DNA from: Halobacillus salinarum
GTDB lineage: Bacteria; Bacillota; Bacilli; Bacillales; Halobacillaceae
Reading direction: 5' to 3'
DNA length: 64,000 bases
NCBI RefSeq assembly: GCF_022919095.1
Contig: NZ_CP095073.1
Coordinates: 1,240,001-1,304,000, forward strand
Shown: positions 18,044-27,029 of the stretch, piece after piece
Layout of the letters: every line of letters begins with the position of its first letter
Numbering within the stretch: the stretch's first letter is position 1
Translations under genes and position numbers: made by a program
Notes under the pieces: generated by a model
Seen by the model: the letters and a program-made list of their open reading frames with translations, nothing else
What the model was told of the DNA's origin: nothing
Databases searched by the model: none

Positions 18044-18095
18044 AAAATCCGAACGGAGAGTGAATTCTTATCAATTTCACCTTCATTCGGATTTT
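18044..18095. terminator. Bidirectional terminator between two zinc-ribbon genes
   Basis: AAAATCCGAA (18044-18053) pairs with TTCGGATTTT (18086-18095), with a partly paired interior (GTGAA/TTTCAC). A and T tracts on the two sides suit termination of both convergent genes. Confidence 0.7.
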
Positions 18096-18133
18096 ATTAT
18101 GATTAAAACACTCTTGGCCAAGTCCCTTTGAAA

Positions 18134-19525
18134 CTATAGTTCATTCCGATTGGTGTCTTCAATAGTAATTTTTATAATTTTTAATCCTTCATCGGTTTCT
18201 TCTACTGTATAAGTTTTGTTTCGATCATATTTTGTCTGTTCGCCTAGGTGGTTGGTAAAGATAAATTTTTCGTTTGTTGTAATCTTATAAGTGTCCTCAT
18301 CATTCTGAACACTATGAGTCACTTCGTTATTGGTAAAATTATAAGAATATCCTTTATCCTTAAGCTTTCCAATGTAGTTTTTTAGTTCAGCTCCAGCATC
18401 CTTGGCGAGAAAAGACGAAACAATGTTGAAATCTTTTGAATTTAAAGCTTGTTCATAAGCATCCCGGAAGGATAGAACATGATTATTAGCAGCTTCTACA
18501 CTGTTTGCGCTGCTTTCTCGACTTGAGCCTGCCATTACTTCTTCTTCTAATTCAAATTCAAAATCAAGGTCTCCCCAATATCCAGATGCCTGGTTAACTA
18601 CTTCTGTGCTATGATTTGTCCCCTGCTTGTCCTTCCATTCAGCATGCATTTTCACTTCTTTATCTTCTGGAAAAGGACCAAGTGCTTCATAGTCTTTTAA
18701 TTGTTTGTTTGTACTTTTTCCGTTGATATAGAGAGTAGCTTCAGGAACATTGGTCGTTATTTGATAAGTGCGCTCAGGAAATTCAAATTCTACTACGATT
18801 TCCTGGGACTGATTTGGAACAATCTCTATGGTTTGTTTTTGCTTAATGTCTCCAAATTCCGTCTTCATCAGCCCATTAATTTCTATTTTTCCAGGGTATG
18901 AAGCCACTAGTTCAAGAGGCTCTTCCGGGTTTTTTAGCTCAACGGAGTGATCTTTGAGGAAAAATGAAGCAGGCAGATTTGAATGTACCATTACAAGGGA
19001 TGGTACAGCCTGAATTTCATAATTATGGTAGATTCCAGGTACAACCGTATTCTTTTTCACCATGAACAAAGTATTTCCATCAAAGTCTTGAATGCTCGAA
19101 TCAAAATTTTTATCTCCGTTGAGAGCTTCAGTCAGCTGAGTACGAATATTTTTCCAGTCTGCTTGGTTAAGGTAATTTAAGTATTCTTGTTTATTTAACA
19201 TTGCTTTGTCATCTAGAGTAAGGTGTGTGAAAAAAGCATCTTGATTGGATTCAGTCATGGCACGATCCATTGCTTTTACGTCTTTCATGGGGTCTAATAG
19301 TGAAAGAATAAGCAGGTGCATACTAATAAGTATGGCTGTTAAAGCGATAGCAGCAATTATACTGATTTTTTTCTTACGCGACATAGGCGGTTTCCTAACC
19401 TTTTCTTGTTTTGGCTCGGAAAATTTCAGGTCTTCCTTTTCTTTAACCTGCTTTATTCCACATTCTGTACAAAAGTTTTCATTAGTCAGCTTATGGCCGC
19501 ATTCGGTACAAAAATTCAACCTCAC
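18134..19525 (-). CDS. TcaA/YvbJ-like zinc-ribbon membrane protein
   Basis: This 463-residue protein begins with a zinc ribbon (NFCTECGHKLTNENFCTECG). A basic linker and one membrane segment (ISIIAAIALTAILISMHLLIL) follow. The large outside part has an NTF2-like start (AMTESNQDAFFTHLTLDD), a PEGA-like middle (ATLYINGKST) and a C-terminal NTF2-like domain (FRDAYEQALNSKDFNIVSSFL). This order matches TcaA of Staphylococcus and YvbJ of Bacillus, membrane proteins linked to glycopeptide response and cell-wall physiology. The specific role here is unknown. It lies downstream of a DUF4190-type gene but is separated from it by a terminator. Confidence 0.8.
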   Translation of the reverse strand: MRLNFCTECGHKLTNENFCTECGIKQVKEKEDLKFSEPKQEKVRKPPMSRKKKISIIAAIALTAILISMHLLILSLLDPMKDVKAMDRAMTESNQDAFFTHLTLDDKAMLNKQEYLNYLNQADWKNIRTQLTEALNGDKNFDSSIQDFDGNTLFMVKKNTVVPGIYHNYEIQAVPSLVMVHSNLPASFFLKDHSVELKNPEEPLELVASYPGKIEINGLMKTEFGDIKQKQTIEIVPNQSQEIVVEFEFPERTYQITTNVPEATLYINGKSTNKQLKDYEALGPFPEDKEVKMHAEWKDKQGTNHSTEVVNQASGYWGDLDFEFELEEEVMAGSSRESSANSVEAANNHVLSFRDAYEQALNSKDFNIVSSFLAKDAGAELKNYIGKLKDKGYSYNFTNNEVTHSVQNDEDTYKITTNEKFIFTNHLGEQTKYDRNKTYTVEETDEGLKIIKITIEDTNRNEL

Positions 19526-19542
19526 TATCTCCTTTCATGAAA

Positions 19543-19583
19543 ATGAATGGGCGCTTAAGAAAGAATCTCAAGCGCCCATTCAT
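19543..19583 (-). terminator. Hairpin terminator after the DUF4190-type gene
   Basis: A 14-bp perfect stem (ATGAATGGGCGCTT at 19543-19556 with its complement at 19570-19583) is followed by TTTTCAT on the minus strand. It lies between the DUF4190-type gene and the TcaA-like gene. Confidence 0.7.
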
Positions 19584-19615
19584 GTGATTAGGATAAGGAA
19601 CTATGTAACTTGATA

Positions 19616-19903
19616 CTAGTAACCGGACGCTCCTATTCCAAGAAGGGTTACAAATCCAATTTGGTAAATAAACATAAAGGCGCCCATAATTAATCCGGAA
19701 ATGGCAAGTCCTTTTTTTACATCCTTTTTCATCCCGATAAAACCGAAGATAATTGCTAGTACCCAAAAAAGGAATCCAAAGAATATACCAATAAACGGGA
19801 TAAATCCAAATACTACTCCGATAATCCCTAATACCAATGAAGCCACCGCAAGTCCATTGCCTTCTGGTTTCTCCACGATAAGTCTCGTCGTTTGTTCTTC
19901 CAC
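19616..19903 (-). CDS. DUF4190-type small membrane protein
   Basis: This 95-residue protein has an acidic N-terminus and two or three membrane helices in the pattern GNGLAVASLVLGIIGVVFGFIPFIG ... KKGLAISGLIMGAF. That pattern is the usual form of DUF4190 proteins (small Gly-rich helical hairpins of unknown role). The start is taken as GTG at 19903 because AAAGGAGG lies 7 bases upstream; the longer frame from 19921 would include that ribosome site in the coding region. Confidence 0.75.
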   Translation of the reverse strand: MEEQTTRLIVEKPEGNGLAVASLVLGIIGVVFGFIPFIGIFFGFLFWVLAIIFGFIGMKKDVKKGLAISGLIMGAFMFIYQIGFVTLLGIGASGY

Positions 19904-20087
19904 TTCAACTCCTCCTTTCATCCTATATGTAGTTCTTGATTAATATAGCATTTTATGGGATATTTGTCACCAATATATGGTAAAAAATATCTAACTAAAT
20001 AATTTTCATAAAGGTCTTTAAGACCATTAGGACATGGGTTCATCTGTATAAAAGAAAATGTTATTTTAAATAGAGAGGAGGATGTCT

Positions 20088-20285
20088 ATGTTCATCTCAG
20101 GAATCATCCGCTACAAACGACATCATATCAACTTTGAAGTACGCTATGGGGAGGAGCCATTTACTGATACGCAGGTAAACGAGCCGGAGATTAAACATCC
20201 GCTCATTAATAAAATTAATCAAAAGTACCGGGTGAAATATCCTAAATCAAGTATCATCGAATCGGTGAAGTGGACTTCTATTTAA
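20088..20285 (+). CDS. Small hypothetical protein
   Basis: This 65-residue basic protein (MFISGIIRYKRHHINFEVRYGEEPF... SSIIESVKWTSI) has no membrane segment and no motif I recognise. The ATG at 20088 has AGGAGG 6 bases before it, and the transcript ends in a clean terminator 26 bases after the stop, which supports a real gene. An ATG 6 bases earlier abuts the ribosome site and is unlikely. Function unknown. Confidence 0.6.
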   Translation: MFISGIIRYKRHHINFEVRYGEEPFTDTQVNEPEIKHPLINKINQKYRVKYPKSSIIESVKWTSI

Positions 20286-20310
20286 ATATCCGGCGGCAAC
20301 AGCCCCGCTT

Positions 20311-20341
20311 GCAGAGATCTTTTCAGGTCTCTGCATTTTTT
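20311..20341 (+). terminator. Intrinsic terminator
   Basis: The GCAGAGA/TCTCTGC stem (20311-20317 with 20328-20334) is followed by a six-T tract and ends the small gene at 20088-20285. Confidence 0.8.
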
Positions 20342-20383
20342 GTATGGAAAAAAATAAAATTTTAAGAAAATTCTAATATTATA

Positions 20384-20412
20384 TTGACCTATACATATAT
20401 ATCAAGTATGTT
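20384..20412 (+). promoter_or_regulatory. Likely sigma-A promoter of the mannoside operon
   Basis: TTGACC (20384-20389) and TATGTT (20407-20412) have a 17-base spacer. The region is AT-rich with a GTTA/TAAC inverted repeat just downstream (20410-20423), a possible regulator site. About 150 bases of leader follow before the binding-protein gene. Confidence 0.5.
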
Positions 20413-20512
20413 AACTATATAACAACCTAATCGGAGGGATGTCCAAAAAATAACAGTCACTTACTTAATTCGTCGACTGGTCTGTCCATGCTTTTATTTT
20501 TTTGTCTGTATT

Positions 20513-20526
20513 TGAAAGCGCTTACT
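20513..20526 (+). promoter_or_regulatory. CcpA-type catabolite response element (cre)
   Basis: TGAAAGCGCTTACT fits the cre consensus TGWNANCGNTNWCA at 13 of 14 positions. It lies in the leader downstream of the predicted promoter, the usual place for roadblock repression by CcpA when better sugars are present. Confidence 0.6.
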
Positions 20527-20562
20527 ATTTTCGGTTGATTACTATGATAAAGGAGCGATGTT

Positions 20563-21945
20563 ATGAAGTTCACGTCTGCTAAAAAGCTTGCTGGTCTATC
20601 CGTTCTCCTTATTTTCTGCTTCATGCTTGCGGCTTGTTCGGATAATGAAGCAAATGGATCAGGAGATGGCGGTTCAAAGGATGAACTAACGATCACCTTC
20701 CGCGGAGGTGGAGGTTCCAATGAAGGATTGGTTGAATGGCTCAATGAAGAAGTGATCCCGCAATTTAATGAGGAACATCCGGATGTCAATGTGAAACTCT
20801 CTCCTCTGAAAGTAAACGAAGGAGATTACTTCGCTAAAGTGGCCCTGTTGTTAAAGTCAGAAAATACAGCCCCGGATCTCGTGACCGAGGATACGTTTAT
20901 GGTGAATTCAGATGCAAGTGCCGGTTATCTTGAGCCTATATCGGATAAGGTGAAGGGTTGGGATGAATGGGGCAATTTTACGGAAAACGTAAAAGCCGGT
21001 GTAATAGCAGAAGATGGAGAGATCTACGGTGTCCCTTACAATACAGATTCCCGGGGGCTTTGGTATAACAAGAAAGTTCTTAAAGAGGCTGGTGTCTCTG
21101 TTCCTTGGGAGCCGAAGACGTGGGATGACATTCTTGCCGCTGCAAAAGCTGTGAAGAAAAACATGCCGAAGGATGTCGTTCCATTATGGATGAATTCAGG
21201 AAAAGCAACCGGTGAGGCGACGTCAATGCAGACCTTTGAAATGCTTTTGTATGGAACAGGGGATCCGTTATATGACCAGGATAAGAAGAAGTGGATTGTG
21301 AAAAGTGACGGGCTCTCAGACACCTTTAAGTTTATTGATCAGGTTTATGAACAGGATTTAGGTCCTGATCTTTCTAAAGCGCTTAACGGACAGGGTGGAA
21401 CAATTGCCTACCAGCAGCTCATGCCGCAAGGGAAGCTTGGCATTGGTCTGGATGGCATTTGGCAGGCAGGAACATGGAGAGAAGGCGGTCCAGCTCCGTG
21501 GCCGGAATCTGATAAAGATCTTGGTTTTGCTGCTATGCCGACACAAAACGGGCAGGATCCTGGTACGACATCGATGTCTGGTGGCTGGGCACTTTCCATC
21601 CCGTCAAAATCAAACAATAAAGATCTAGCCTGGGAATTTATTAAAATGGCTTCAACGAAAGAAAACAATCTTAACCTGCAGCTGAAGGACAGAAGCTTGA
21701 CGCCTCGTGAAGATGTGGCGGAAGAAGAAGAATACCAGCAAATGGACTTCTTTGAAGAAGCTTCCGCTTACTTGGAAAATACTCATTTCCGTCCAGCAGT
21801 GGATAAATACCCGCGTGTATCTACAGTCATCCAGACACTCGTTGAAAATGTAGTAACCGATAAACTCACCCCTGAACAGGCAGCAGACCAATACAAAAAA
21901 GAGGTTACAGATATAGTAGGTGCTGATAAAGTGGTCGAACGATAA
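20563..21945 (+). CDS. Sugar ABC transporter substrate-binding lipoprotein
   Basis: This is a 460-residue family 1 (MalE-like) binding protein with a signal peptide ending in the lipobox MLAAC, anchored outside the membrane. Typical segments are VPYNTDSRGLWYNKKVLKEAGV, the hinge region PQGKLGIGLDGIWQAG and SGGWALSIPSKSNNKDLAWEFIKMAS. No ATPase gene is in the operon, as usual for Gram-positive sugar systems that share an MsmX-type ATPase. The alpha-mannosidase downstream suggests a mannoside or mannose-containing oligosaccharide as ligand. ATG 20563 follows AAAGGAG. Confidence 0.9.
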   Translation: MKFTSAKKLAGLSVLLIFCFMLAACSDNEANGSGDGGSKDELTITFRGGGGSNEGLVEWLNEEVIPQFNEEHPDVNVKLSPLKVNEGDYFAKVALLLKSENTAPDLVTEDTFMVNSDASAGYLEPISDKVKGWDEWGNFTENVKAGVIAEDGEIYGVPYNTDSRGLWYNKKVLKEAGVSVPWEPKTWDDILAAAKAVKKNMPKDVVPLWMNSGKATGEATSMQTFEMLLYGTGDPLYDQDKKKWIVKSDGLSDTFKFIDQVYEQDLGPDLSKALNGQGGTIAYQQLMPQGKLGIGLDGIWQAGTWREGGPAPWPESDKDLGFAAMPTQNGQDPGTTSMSGGWALSIPSKSNNKDLAWEFIKMASTKENNLNLQLKDRSLTPREDVAEEEEYQQMDFFEEASAYLENTHFRPAVDKYPRVSTVIQTLVENVVTDKLTPEQAADQYKKEVTDIVGADKVVER

Positions 21946-21953
21946 AGCATACG

Positions 21954-21984
21954 AGCACAGCCCTCCCTCCAGAAGGGCTGTGCT
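21954..21984 (+). other. Intercistronic hairpin between the binding-protein and permease genes
   Basis: An 11-bp perfect stem (21954-21964 with 21974-21984) without a U tract. Hairpins here commonly protect the upstream message or cut read-through, giving more binding protein than permease. Confidence 0.6.
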
Positions 21985-22013
21985 GGAAATACATTTCGAA
22001 AGAGGTGGTCTTG

Positions 22014-22931
22014 TTGAGTGCAGATCAAGTGTTATCGGCCAGAATTAATAAGAAAAAAGGCAAAAGAAAAGCTATTATGCTGCGGTCGATTTTTTTCTTG
22101 CTGCCTTCGTGGATTTTACTGCTTGTATTCTTCGTCGGCCCAATCTTGTTAACCTTTTATTTCTCCTTTACGAACCTCGCATTAACCGGTACACAAGCCC
22201 AAAGTATGGAGTTCGTCGGTTTTCAAAACTTTGCGGCGATGTTCGAGGATCCCGGCTTTAGAGTGAGTGTGATGAAAACCATTGTTTTCTTGTTTCTCTC
22301 CGCGATTGTCGGTCAGCAGGTATTAGGTTTTCTGCTTGCGATCTTAATGAAAGAAAAGAACCAGGCATTCCGCAGAATTATCGGGATTATCGTTATTGCC
22401 GGCTGGGTAACACCGGAGATTGTAGTTGCCTTCTGCTGGGTTGCTTTTTTAAGTGACAGCGGTACGTTGAACATGCTGCTGAACTCCCTTGGTTTGGAGT
22501 CGATTACCTGGCTTTATTCCTTTCCGATGATTAGCGTGTGTATCGCAAACATATGGCACGGCACAGCTTTTTCAATGATGGTATTCCAGGCTTCCCTTGA
22601 CGACGTTCCGAAAACCGTTGAAGAAGCAGCAATCATTGATGGCGCCTCCAAGTTTCAAGTACTTACAAGGATTATTCTCCCGATGGTGAAGGGATCGATT
22701 GTGACGAACATGATTCTCGTAACTTTGCAGACGCTCGGCGTATTTACATTGATTTTTACAATGACGGGCGGAGGGCCAGGCACGGCTACCCAGACACTGC
22801 CGATCTTTATGTATAACCAGGCATTTGTCAATTACCAGTTAGGCTATGGAACTGCCATTTCTCTCGTGCTGCTCATCATTGGAATCTTTGCCAGCCTTTT
22901 TTACATTCGATCCATGAAAGTACAGATTTAG
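22014..22931 (+). CDS. Sugar ABC transporter permease (MalF type)
   Basis: This 305-residue membrane protein has six predicted helices. The EAA loop, EEAAIIDGASKFQVLTRIILPMV, docks the ATPase. The N-terminus is basic, then IFFLLPSWILLLVFFVGPILL. It forms the channel with the next permease. The TTG at 22014 is preferred because AAAGAGG lies 8 bases before it; the in-frame GTG at 22005 overlaps that ribosome site. Confidence 0.9.
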   Translation: MSADQVLSARINKKKGKRKAIMLRSIFFLLPSWILLLVFFVGPILLTFYFSFTNLALTGTQAQSMEFVGFQNFAAMFEDPGFRVSVMKTIVFLFLSAIVGQQVLGFLLAILMKEKNQAFRRIIGIIVIAGWVTPEIVVAFCWVAFLSDSGTLNMLLNSLGLESITWLYSFPMISVCIANIWHGTAFSMMVFQASLDDVPKTVEEAAIIDGASKFQVLTRIILPMVKGSIVTNMILVTLQTLGVFTLIFTMTGGGPGTATQTLPIFMYNQAFVNYQLGYGTAISLVLLIIGIFASLFYIRSMKVQI

Positions 22932-22945
22932 AAGGAGTGGAAAGA

Positions 22946-23770
22946 ATGAATCGTTTTAAACTTGAAAAAGTGGTTCCTTACTTTATTTTAACGGTCATCG
23001 GCCTTTGCTTTATGCTTCCTCTTTTATGGGTGATGTTTGCTTCTGTGGATTTAAATGCGAAGCAGGCGTTGACGATCCCGAAGGAGTTTACGTTGGACAA
23101 CTTCACCGCGATTTTATCGGATCCGGCGAATATCCGCTCGTTTATGATTGGACTCTTTTTATCGTGTGGCCAGGCGCTGCTGGTCATCATCGTCGGAGTG
23201 CTTGCTGCTTATCCGTTGTCCCGTTATTCACAAAAATATAAGAAGCCTTTTATGTTCACAATTTTGTTTATGACTTCCCTGCCGATTACAGCGGTGATGG
23301 TGCCGGTGTACCAATTATTTATTTTTCTAAAGCTGCAGGATTCGCTTGTTGCTACCATGCTTTTTCTCACTGCGTCAGGTCTTCCTTACGGGATATGGAT
23401 GCTGAAAAACTTTATGGACGCAGTCCCGCTTGAACTGGAAGAATCCGCCTGGGTGGATGGTGCATCGATTTGGAAAGGGGTTAAGCGTGTAGTCGCACCA
23501 TTAATGATTCCCGGCATTTGTACCGTTGGAATTTTTACCTTTTCGATGAGCTGGGGGAACTTCTTTGTTCCGTATATTCTTATCCAATCCCCGGATAAAT
23601 TTCCTGCTTCGGTAACTATTTTTCAATTCTTTGGTACCTATGGAATGGTGGAATACGGAAAGCTCGCGGCATTTTCCATCATCTATACGATGCCGGCTGT
23701 CATTCTTTATATCTTTGCTCAAAAGTTTATGTCCCAAGGGTTCAGTCTTGGCGGGGCCTCAAAAGGCTAG
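22946..23770 (+). CDS. Sugar ABC transporter permease (MalG type)
   Basis: This 274-residue protein with six helices has the EAA loop LEESAWVDGASIWKGVKRVVAPLM and the usual C-terminus ending FMSQGFSLGGASKG. It pairs with the preceding permease. ATG 22946 follows GAAGGAG at 8 bases; an in-frame GTG at 22937 overlaps that site. The mannosidase gene begins 24 bases after its stop. Confidence 0.9.
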   Translation: MNRFKLEKVVPYFILTVIGLCFMLPLLWVMFASVDLNAKQALTIPKEFTLDNFTAILSDPANIRSFMIGLFLSCGQALLVIIVGVLAAYPLSRYSQKYKKPFMFTILFMTSLPITAVMVPVYQLFIFLKLQDSLVATMLFLTASGLPYGIWMLKNFMDAVPLELEESAWVDGASIWKGVKRVVAPLMIPGICTVGIFTFSMSWGNFFVPYILIQSPDKFPASVTIFQFFGTYGMVEYGKLAAFSIIYTMPAVILYIFAQKFMSQGFSLGGASKG

Positions 23771-23794
23771 TTTAATTTCGAAGGAGTGATAGGA

Positions 23795-26700
23795 TTGTTT
23801 TGGACGATTGAAAAACTAGAACAACGTATTTCAGAATTAAATGCTTATCGATATATTGCTAAGCGGCCACTCGAATCGTTTGCCTCCCTGCCTGATGAAG
23901 AAGGAGAGGTTGCAGCCCGTCCGCCTGAGGCAGGAGACTGGGGGACGTGGAAGACTGGAGAAAGGTGGGAAGGTCGTGACCAGTATGTCTGGTTAAAGAA
24001 GGAAATCTCGTTTCCTGGGGAATGGGAAAATGAAAAAATTGTCGGCGTATTTGATTTCGGCATCACTGATGGCGGCCATAACTCAGGGTTTGAATCACTC
24101 CTTTATGTAAACGGGGAGCCTTATCAAGGCGTGGACATGAATCATCAGGAAGTAATATTTGACCGTTCACTTGCCGGCTCTCGCGTTGAGCTTTGCTTTC
24201 GCCTCTGGTCCGGGCTGGAAGGCGGAGGCGCGCCAACGATCCAGGAACATAAATTGAAGCAAGCCTTTATTGCCTGTCTCGACGAAAAAACGGATGATTT
24301 ATACTTTACATCGGCCGCGGCTTTGGAAACCGTAAACTATTTGGATGAAAATCAGCCGGAGCGGCTTGCTCTGCTTAAAGCTCTTGACCGTGCTTTTTAT
24401 GTGATCGACTGGTCAGAGCCGGGCAGTGAACATTTTTATAAGTCTGTTCATCAAGCGCAGGAACAGCTTCGTAGCGGACTTGAAAAGATTCCGAATGAAT
24501 CGCAGGTCAGGATTAATGCGATTGGCCATACCCATATTGATGTTGCCTGGCTGTGGCGCTTAAAACATACAAGGGAGAAAGCGGCCCGTTCCTTTTCGAC
24601 GGTGCTCCGTTTAATGGAGCAATATCCGGACTATGTCTTCCTGCAAACCCAGCCGCAGCTTTACGACTACGTAAGTCGTGATTATCCGGAATTGTATGAT
24701 CAGATGAAAAAAAGAATAGAGGAAGGACGCTGGGAACCGGAAGGCGGGATGTGGCTGGAAGCAGATTGTAACTTAACCTCCGGTGAGTCGCTCGTCCGCC
24801 AGTTATTGCTTGGAACGAGATTCTTTAAAGAGCAGTTTGGCAAGGAATGCGAATACTTATGGCTTCCGGACGTATTCGGATACAGCTGGGCGCTTCCCCA
24901 GATTCTTGTAAAATCAGGCATAAAAACCTTTATGACGACAAAAATCAGCTGGAGTCAGTACAACAAAATGCCGCATGATACATTTAAATGGAGAGGGATG
25001 GATGGAACCGAAATTCTTACCCATTTTATTACGACTCCTGAAGACGACCGCTGGTTTTACACGTATAACGGTAAGATTAACGCACGTTCAGTCAAAGGCA
25101 TTTGGGATGCATATCGAGATAAAGAATTAAATCAGGAGCTGATTCTTGCTTACGGCTATGGCGATGGAGGCGGTGGAGTCAACCGTGAGATGCTGGAGAT
25201 GCGCCGGCGGTTTGATGAAATGCCTGGTCTTCCTGAAGTGAAAACGGGAAGAGCAGATGATTATTTCCGCAGGCTTCATAAAACGATCGATGAAACCGAT
25301 CAATACGTCCACACGTGGGATGGCGAGCTTTACTTAGAGTACCACCGCGGGACGTACACAAGCCAGGCATACAACAAACGGATGAACCGGAAGATGGAGC
25401 TTTTGTTAAGAGAAGCAGAATGGATGAATGCCTTCAACAGCATCGAACAGGATACGTGGGAAGGTTATCCGAAAGAGGAACTGACGGAAAGCTGGAAAAC
25501 AGTCCTCCGTAATCAATTCCATGATATTATTCCTGGATCATCGATCCGCGAAGTGTATGAAGACAGCAAGATCGAGTATGAAGAAGCAGAAGGACTGGCT
25601 GCAAGTGCGTGGAATAAGGCGGCTGAGCAGTTAGTGACACAAAAAGCAGGCGTTTACACCATTTTTAATTCTGCTCCTCATGTACGTACCGATCTTGTCC
25701 GCATTAAACATGAAACGAATGATGTTGTATGGAAAGATAGTCAAGGCAAAGTGCTTGATGCGCAAAAAACGGCTGATGGAGATTGGCTGGTGGCAGCGGA
25801 ACAGCTTCCTTCCCTGGGAAAAACTGTTATTGAAAAAACGAGCGGTTCTGGATCACAGGACTCCCCCTTTACTAAGGTCGACCAGGGCATCATCACTCCT
25901 TTTTATGAGCTTCGGTGGAATGAAAAGGGTCAGCTGACGGCGCTTGTCGATTTACAAAATGACCGGAGTGTCTTAGCTGAAGGTAAAAAGGGCAATGTCT
26001 TTCAAGTATTTGAAGATAAACCGATGCGGTTTGATGCCTGGGATATTGACATTTACTATCAGCAAAAACAAAAGGAAATTGATGCCCTGCAATCAGTGGA
26101 GGTTATTGAGTCAGGTTCAATCCGCAGTGTGATTGAGTTTGTCTGGAACTATCACCACTCAACGATCAAGCAGAACATGATCGTGTATGCCAAAAACCGG
26201 CGGATCGATTTTGAAACGTACGTGGACTGGCATGAGCGGGAACAGCTTTTAAAGACATCGTTTCCTGTCGACATCAGATCTACCGAAGCAACTTACGATA
26301 TTCAATACGGCAATGTGAAACGGCCGACGCATTGGAATACGAGCTGGGACTACGCTCGTTTTGAAAGCGTTGGTCATCAATGGGCGGATTTGTCTGAAAC
26401 AGGCTATGGAGTGAGTCTGTTGAATAACTGTAAGTATGGACACGATATCAAAGACAATGTCATGCGGCTTACTTTATTGAAAAGTGCGCTGAATCCTGAT
26501 ATCGAACAGGACCAGGGAGAACACTGGTTTACGTATTCGCTGCTGCCGCACAAAGACGGCTGGAAGGAAGCAGACACTGTCCAGGAAGCCTGGGCGTTAA
26601 ACAATCCGTTGACGTGTAGAGAAGGACAGTCGCTAAGCAGCTCTTTGTTTCATGTAAACAGCGGCCACGTCTGGATCGATGCTGTGAAAAAGGCGGAGGA

Positions 26701-26902
26701 TGAGGATGAAATAATTGTCCGTATGCATGAATTCACTGGGGCGAGGAGTAATGTGGAAGTGACTAGTGACTATCACATTACCTCCTGGCAGGAGTGTAAC
26801 TTAATGGAAAGACCAGTGGATTCCGAACCATCACAGGGAGCATTTCATTTTGAAATTAAACCTTATGAAATTAGAACATTCCGGGTAGCTTTGAAGCAAT
26901 AG
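23795..26902 (+). CDS. Alpha-mannosidase, glycoside hydrolase family 38
   Basis: This large cytoplasmic enzyme of 1035 residues has no signal peptide. The zinc motif INAIGHTHIDVAWLWRLKHTREK is near residue 250. EGGMWLEADCNLTSGESLVRQ and LWLPDVFGYSWALPQIL follow; Asp359 in the latter is the expected nucleophile. NQFHDIIPGSSI marks the end of the catalytic part, and beta domains complete the length typical of bacterial GH38. It should cleave alpha-mannosides brought in by the preceding ABC system. The start is TTG at 23795 with GAAGGAG 8 bases before; the GTG at 23786 lies within the ribosome site. Confidence 0.92.
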   Translation: MFWTIEKLEQRISELNAYRYIAKRPLESFASLPDEEGEVAARPPEAGDWGTWKTGERWEGRDQYVWLKKEISFPGEWENEKIVGVFDFGITDGGHNSGFESLLYVNGEPYQGVDMNHQEVIFDRSLAGSRVELCFRLWSGLEGGGAPTIQEHKLKQAFIACLDEKTDDLYFTSAAALETVNYLDENQPERLALLKALDRAFYVIDWSEPGSEHFYKSVHQAQEQLRSGLEKIPNESQVRINAIGHTHIDVAWLWRLKHTREKAARSFSTVLRLMEQYPDYVFLQTQPQLYDYVSRDYPELYDQMKKRIEEGRWEPEGGMWLEADCNLTSGESLVRQLLLGTRFFKEQFGKECEYLWLPDVFGYSWALPQILVKSGIKTFMTTKISWSQYNKMPHDTFKWRGMDGTEILTHFITTPEDDRWFYTYNGKINARSVKGIWDAYRDKELNQELILAYGYGDGGGGVNREMLEMRRRFDEMPGLPEVKTGRADDYFRRLHKTIDETDQYVHTWDGELYLEYHRGTYTSQAYNKRMNRKMELLLREAEWMNAFNSIEQDTWEGYPKEELTESWKTVLRNQFHDIIPGSSIREVYEDSKIEYEEAEGLAASAWNKAAEQLVTQKAGVYTIFNSAPHVRTDLVRIKHETNDVVWKDSQGKVLDAQKTADGDWLVAAEQLPSLGKTVIEKTSGSGSQDSPFTKVDQGIITPFYELRWNEKGQLTALVDLQNDRSVLAEGKKGNVFQVFEDKPMRFDAWDIDIYYQQKQKEIDALQSVEVIESGSIRSVIEFVWNYHHSTIKQNMIVYAKNRRIDFETYVDWHEREQLLKTSFPVDIRSTEATYDIQYGNVKRPTHWNTSWDYARFESVGHQWADLSETGYGVSLLNNCKYGHDIKDNVMRLTLLKSALNPDIEQDQGEHWFTYSLLPHKDGWKEADTVQEAWALNNPLTCREGQSLSSSLFHVNSGHVWIDAVKKAEDEDEIIVRMHEFTGARSNVEVTSDYHITSWQECNLMERPVDSEPSQGAFHFEIKPYEIRTFRVALKQ

Positions 26903-26910
26903 ACCAGTTG

Positions 26911-26948
26911 ATTCCTTCTCTTTGGCCGAAGTGTGGAAGAGAGGGAAT
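26911..26948 (+). terminator. Hairpin after the alpha-mannosidase gene
   Basis: A 12-bp stem with one G-T pair (26911-26922 with 26937-26948) starts 8 bases after the stop. There is no U tract, so it may be a weak terminator or an mRNA-stabilising element. Confidence 0.45.
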
Positions 26949-26970
26949 GAACCCTTAGCATTTTCTTTCT

Positions 26971-27000
26971 TTGTTTAAAGTTGGTATATTATTATACTAA
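26971..27000 (+). promoter_or_regulatory. Promoter and operator of the GntR gene
   Basis: TTGTTT (26971-26976) and TATACT (26993-26998) are 16 bases apart. The -10 box lies inside the near-palindrome TTGGTATA-TTAT-TATACTAA (26981-27000), which fits GntR-type operators and suggests autoregulation. Confidence 0.6.
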
Positions 27001-27029
27001 AGGGGTTTAATGAAATTAGAGGTGACGTT

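Noticed and set aside
17895..18131. Inverted AAAGGGACT ... AGTCCCTTT around 230 bases, considered as a small mobile element
   Set aside because: Only 9 bases match, there is no target duplication, and a normal terminator sits inside.
22978..23190. Minus-strand frames inside permease, GH38 and other genes
   Set aside because: They are shadows of real genes in another frame, without start signals.
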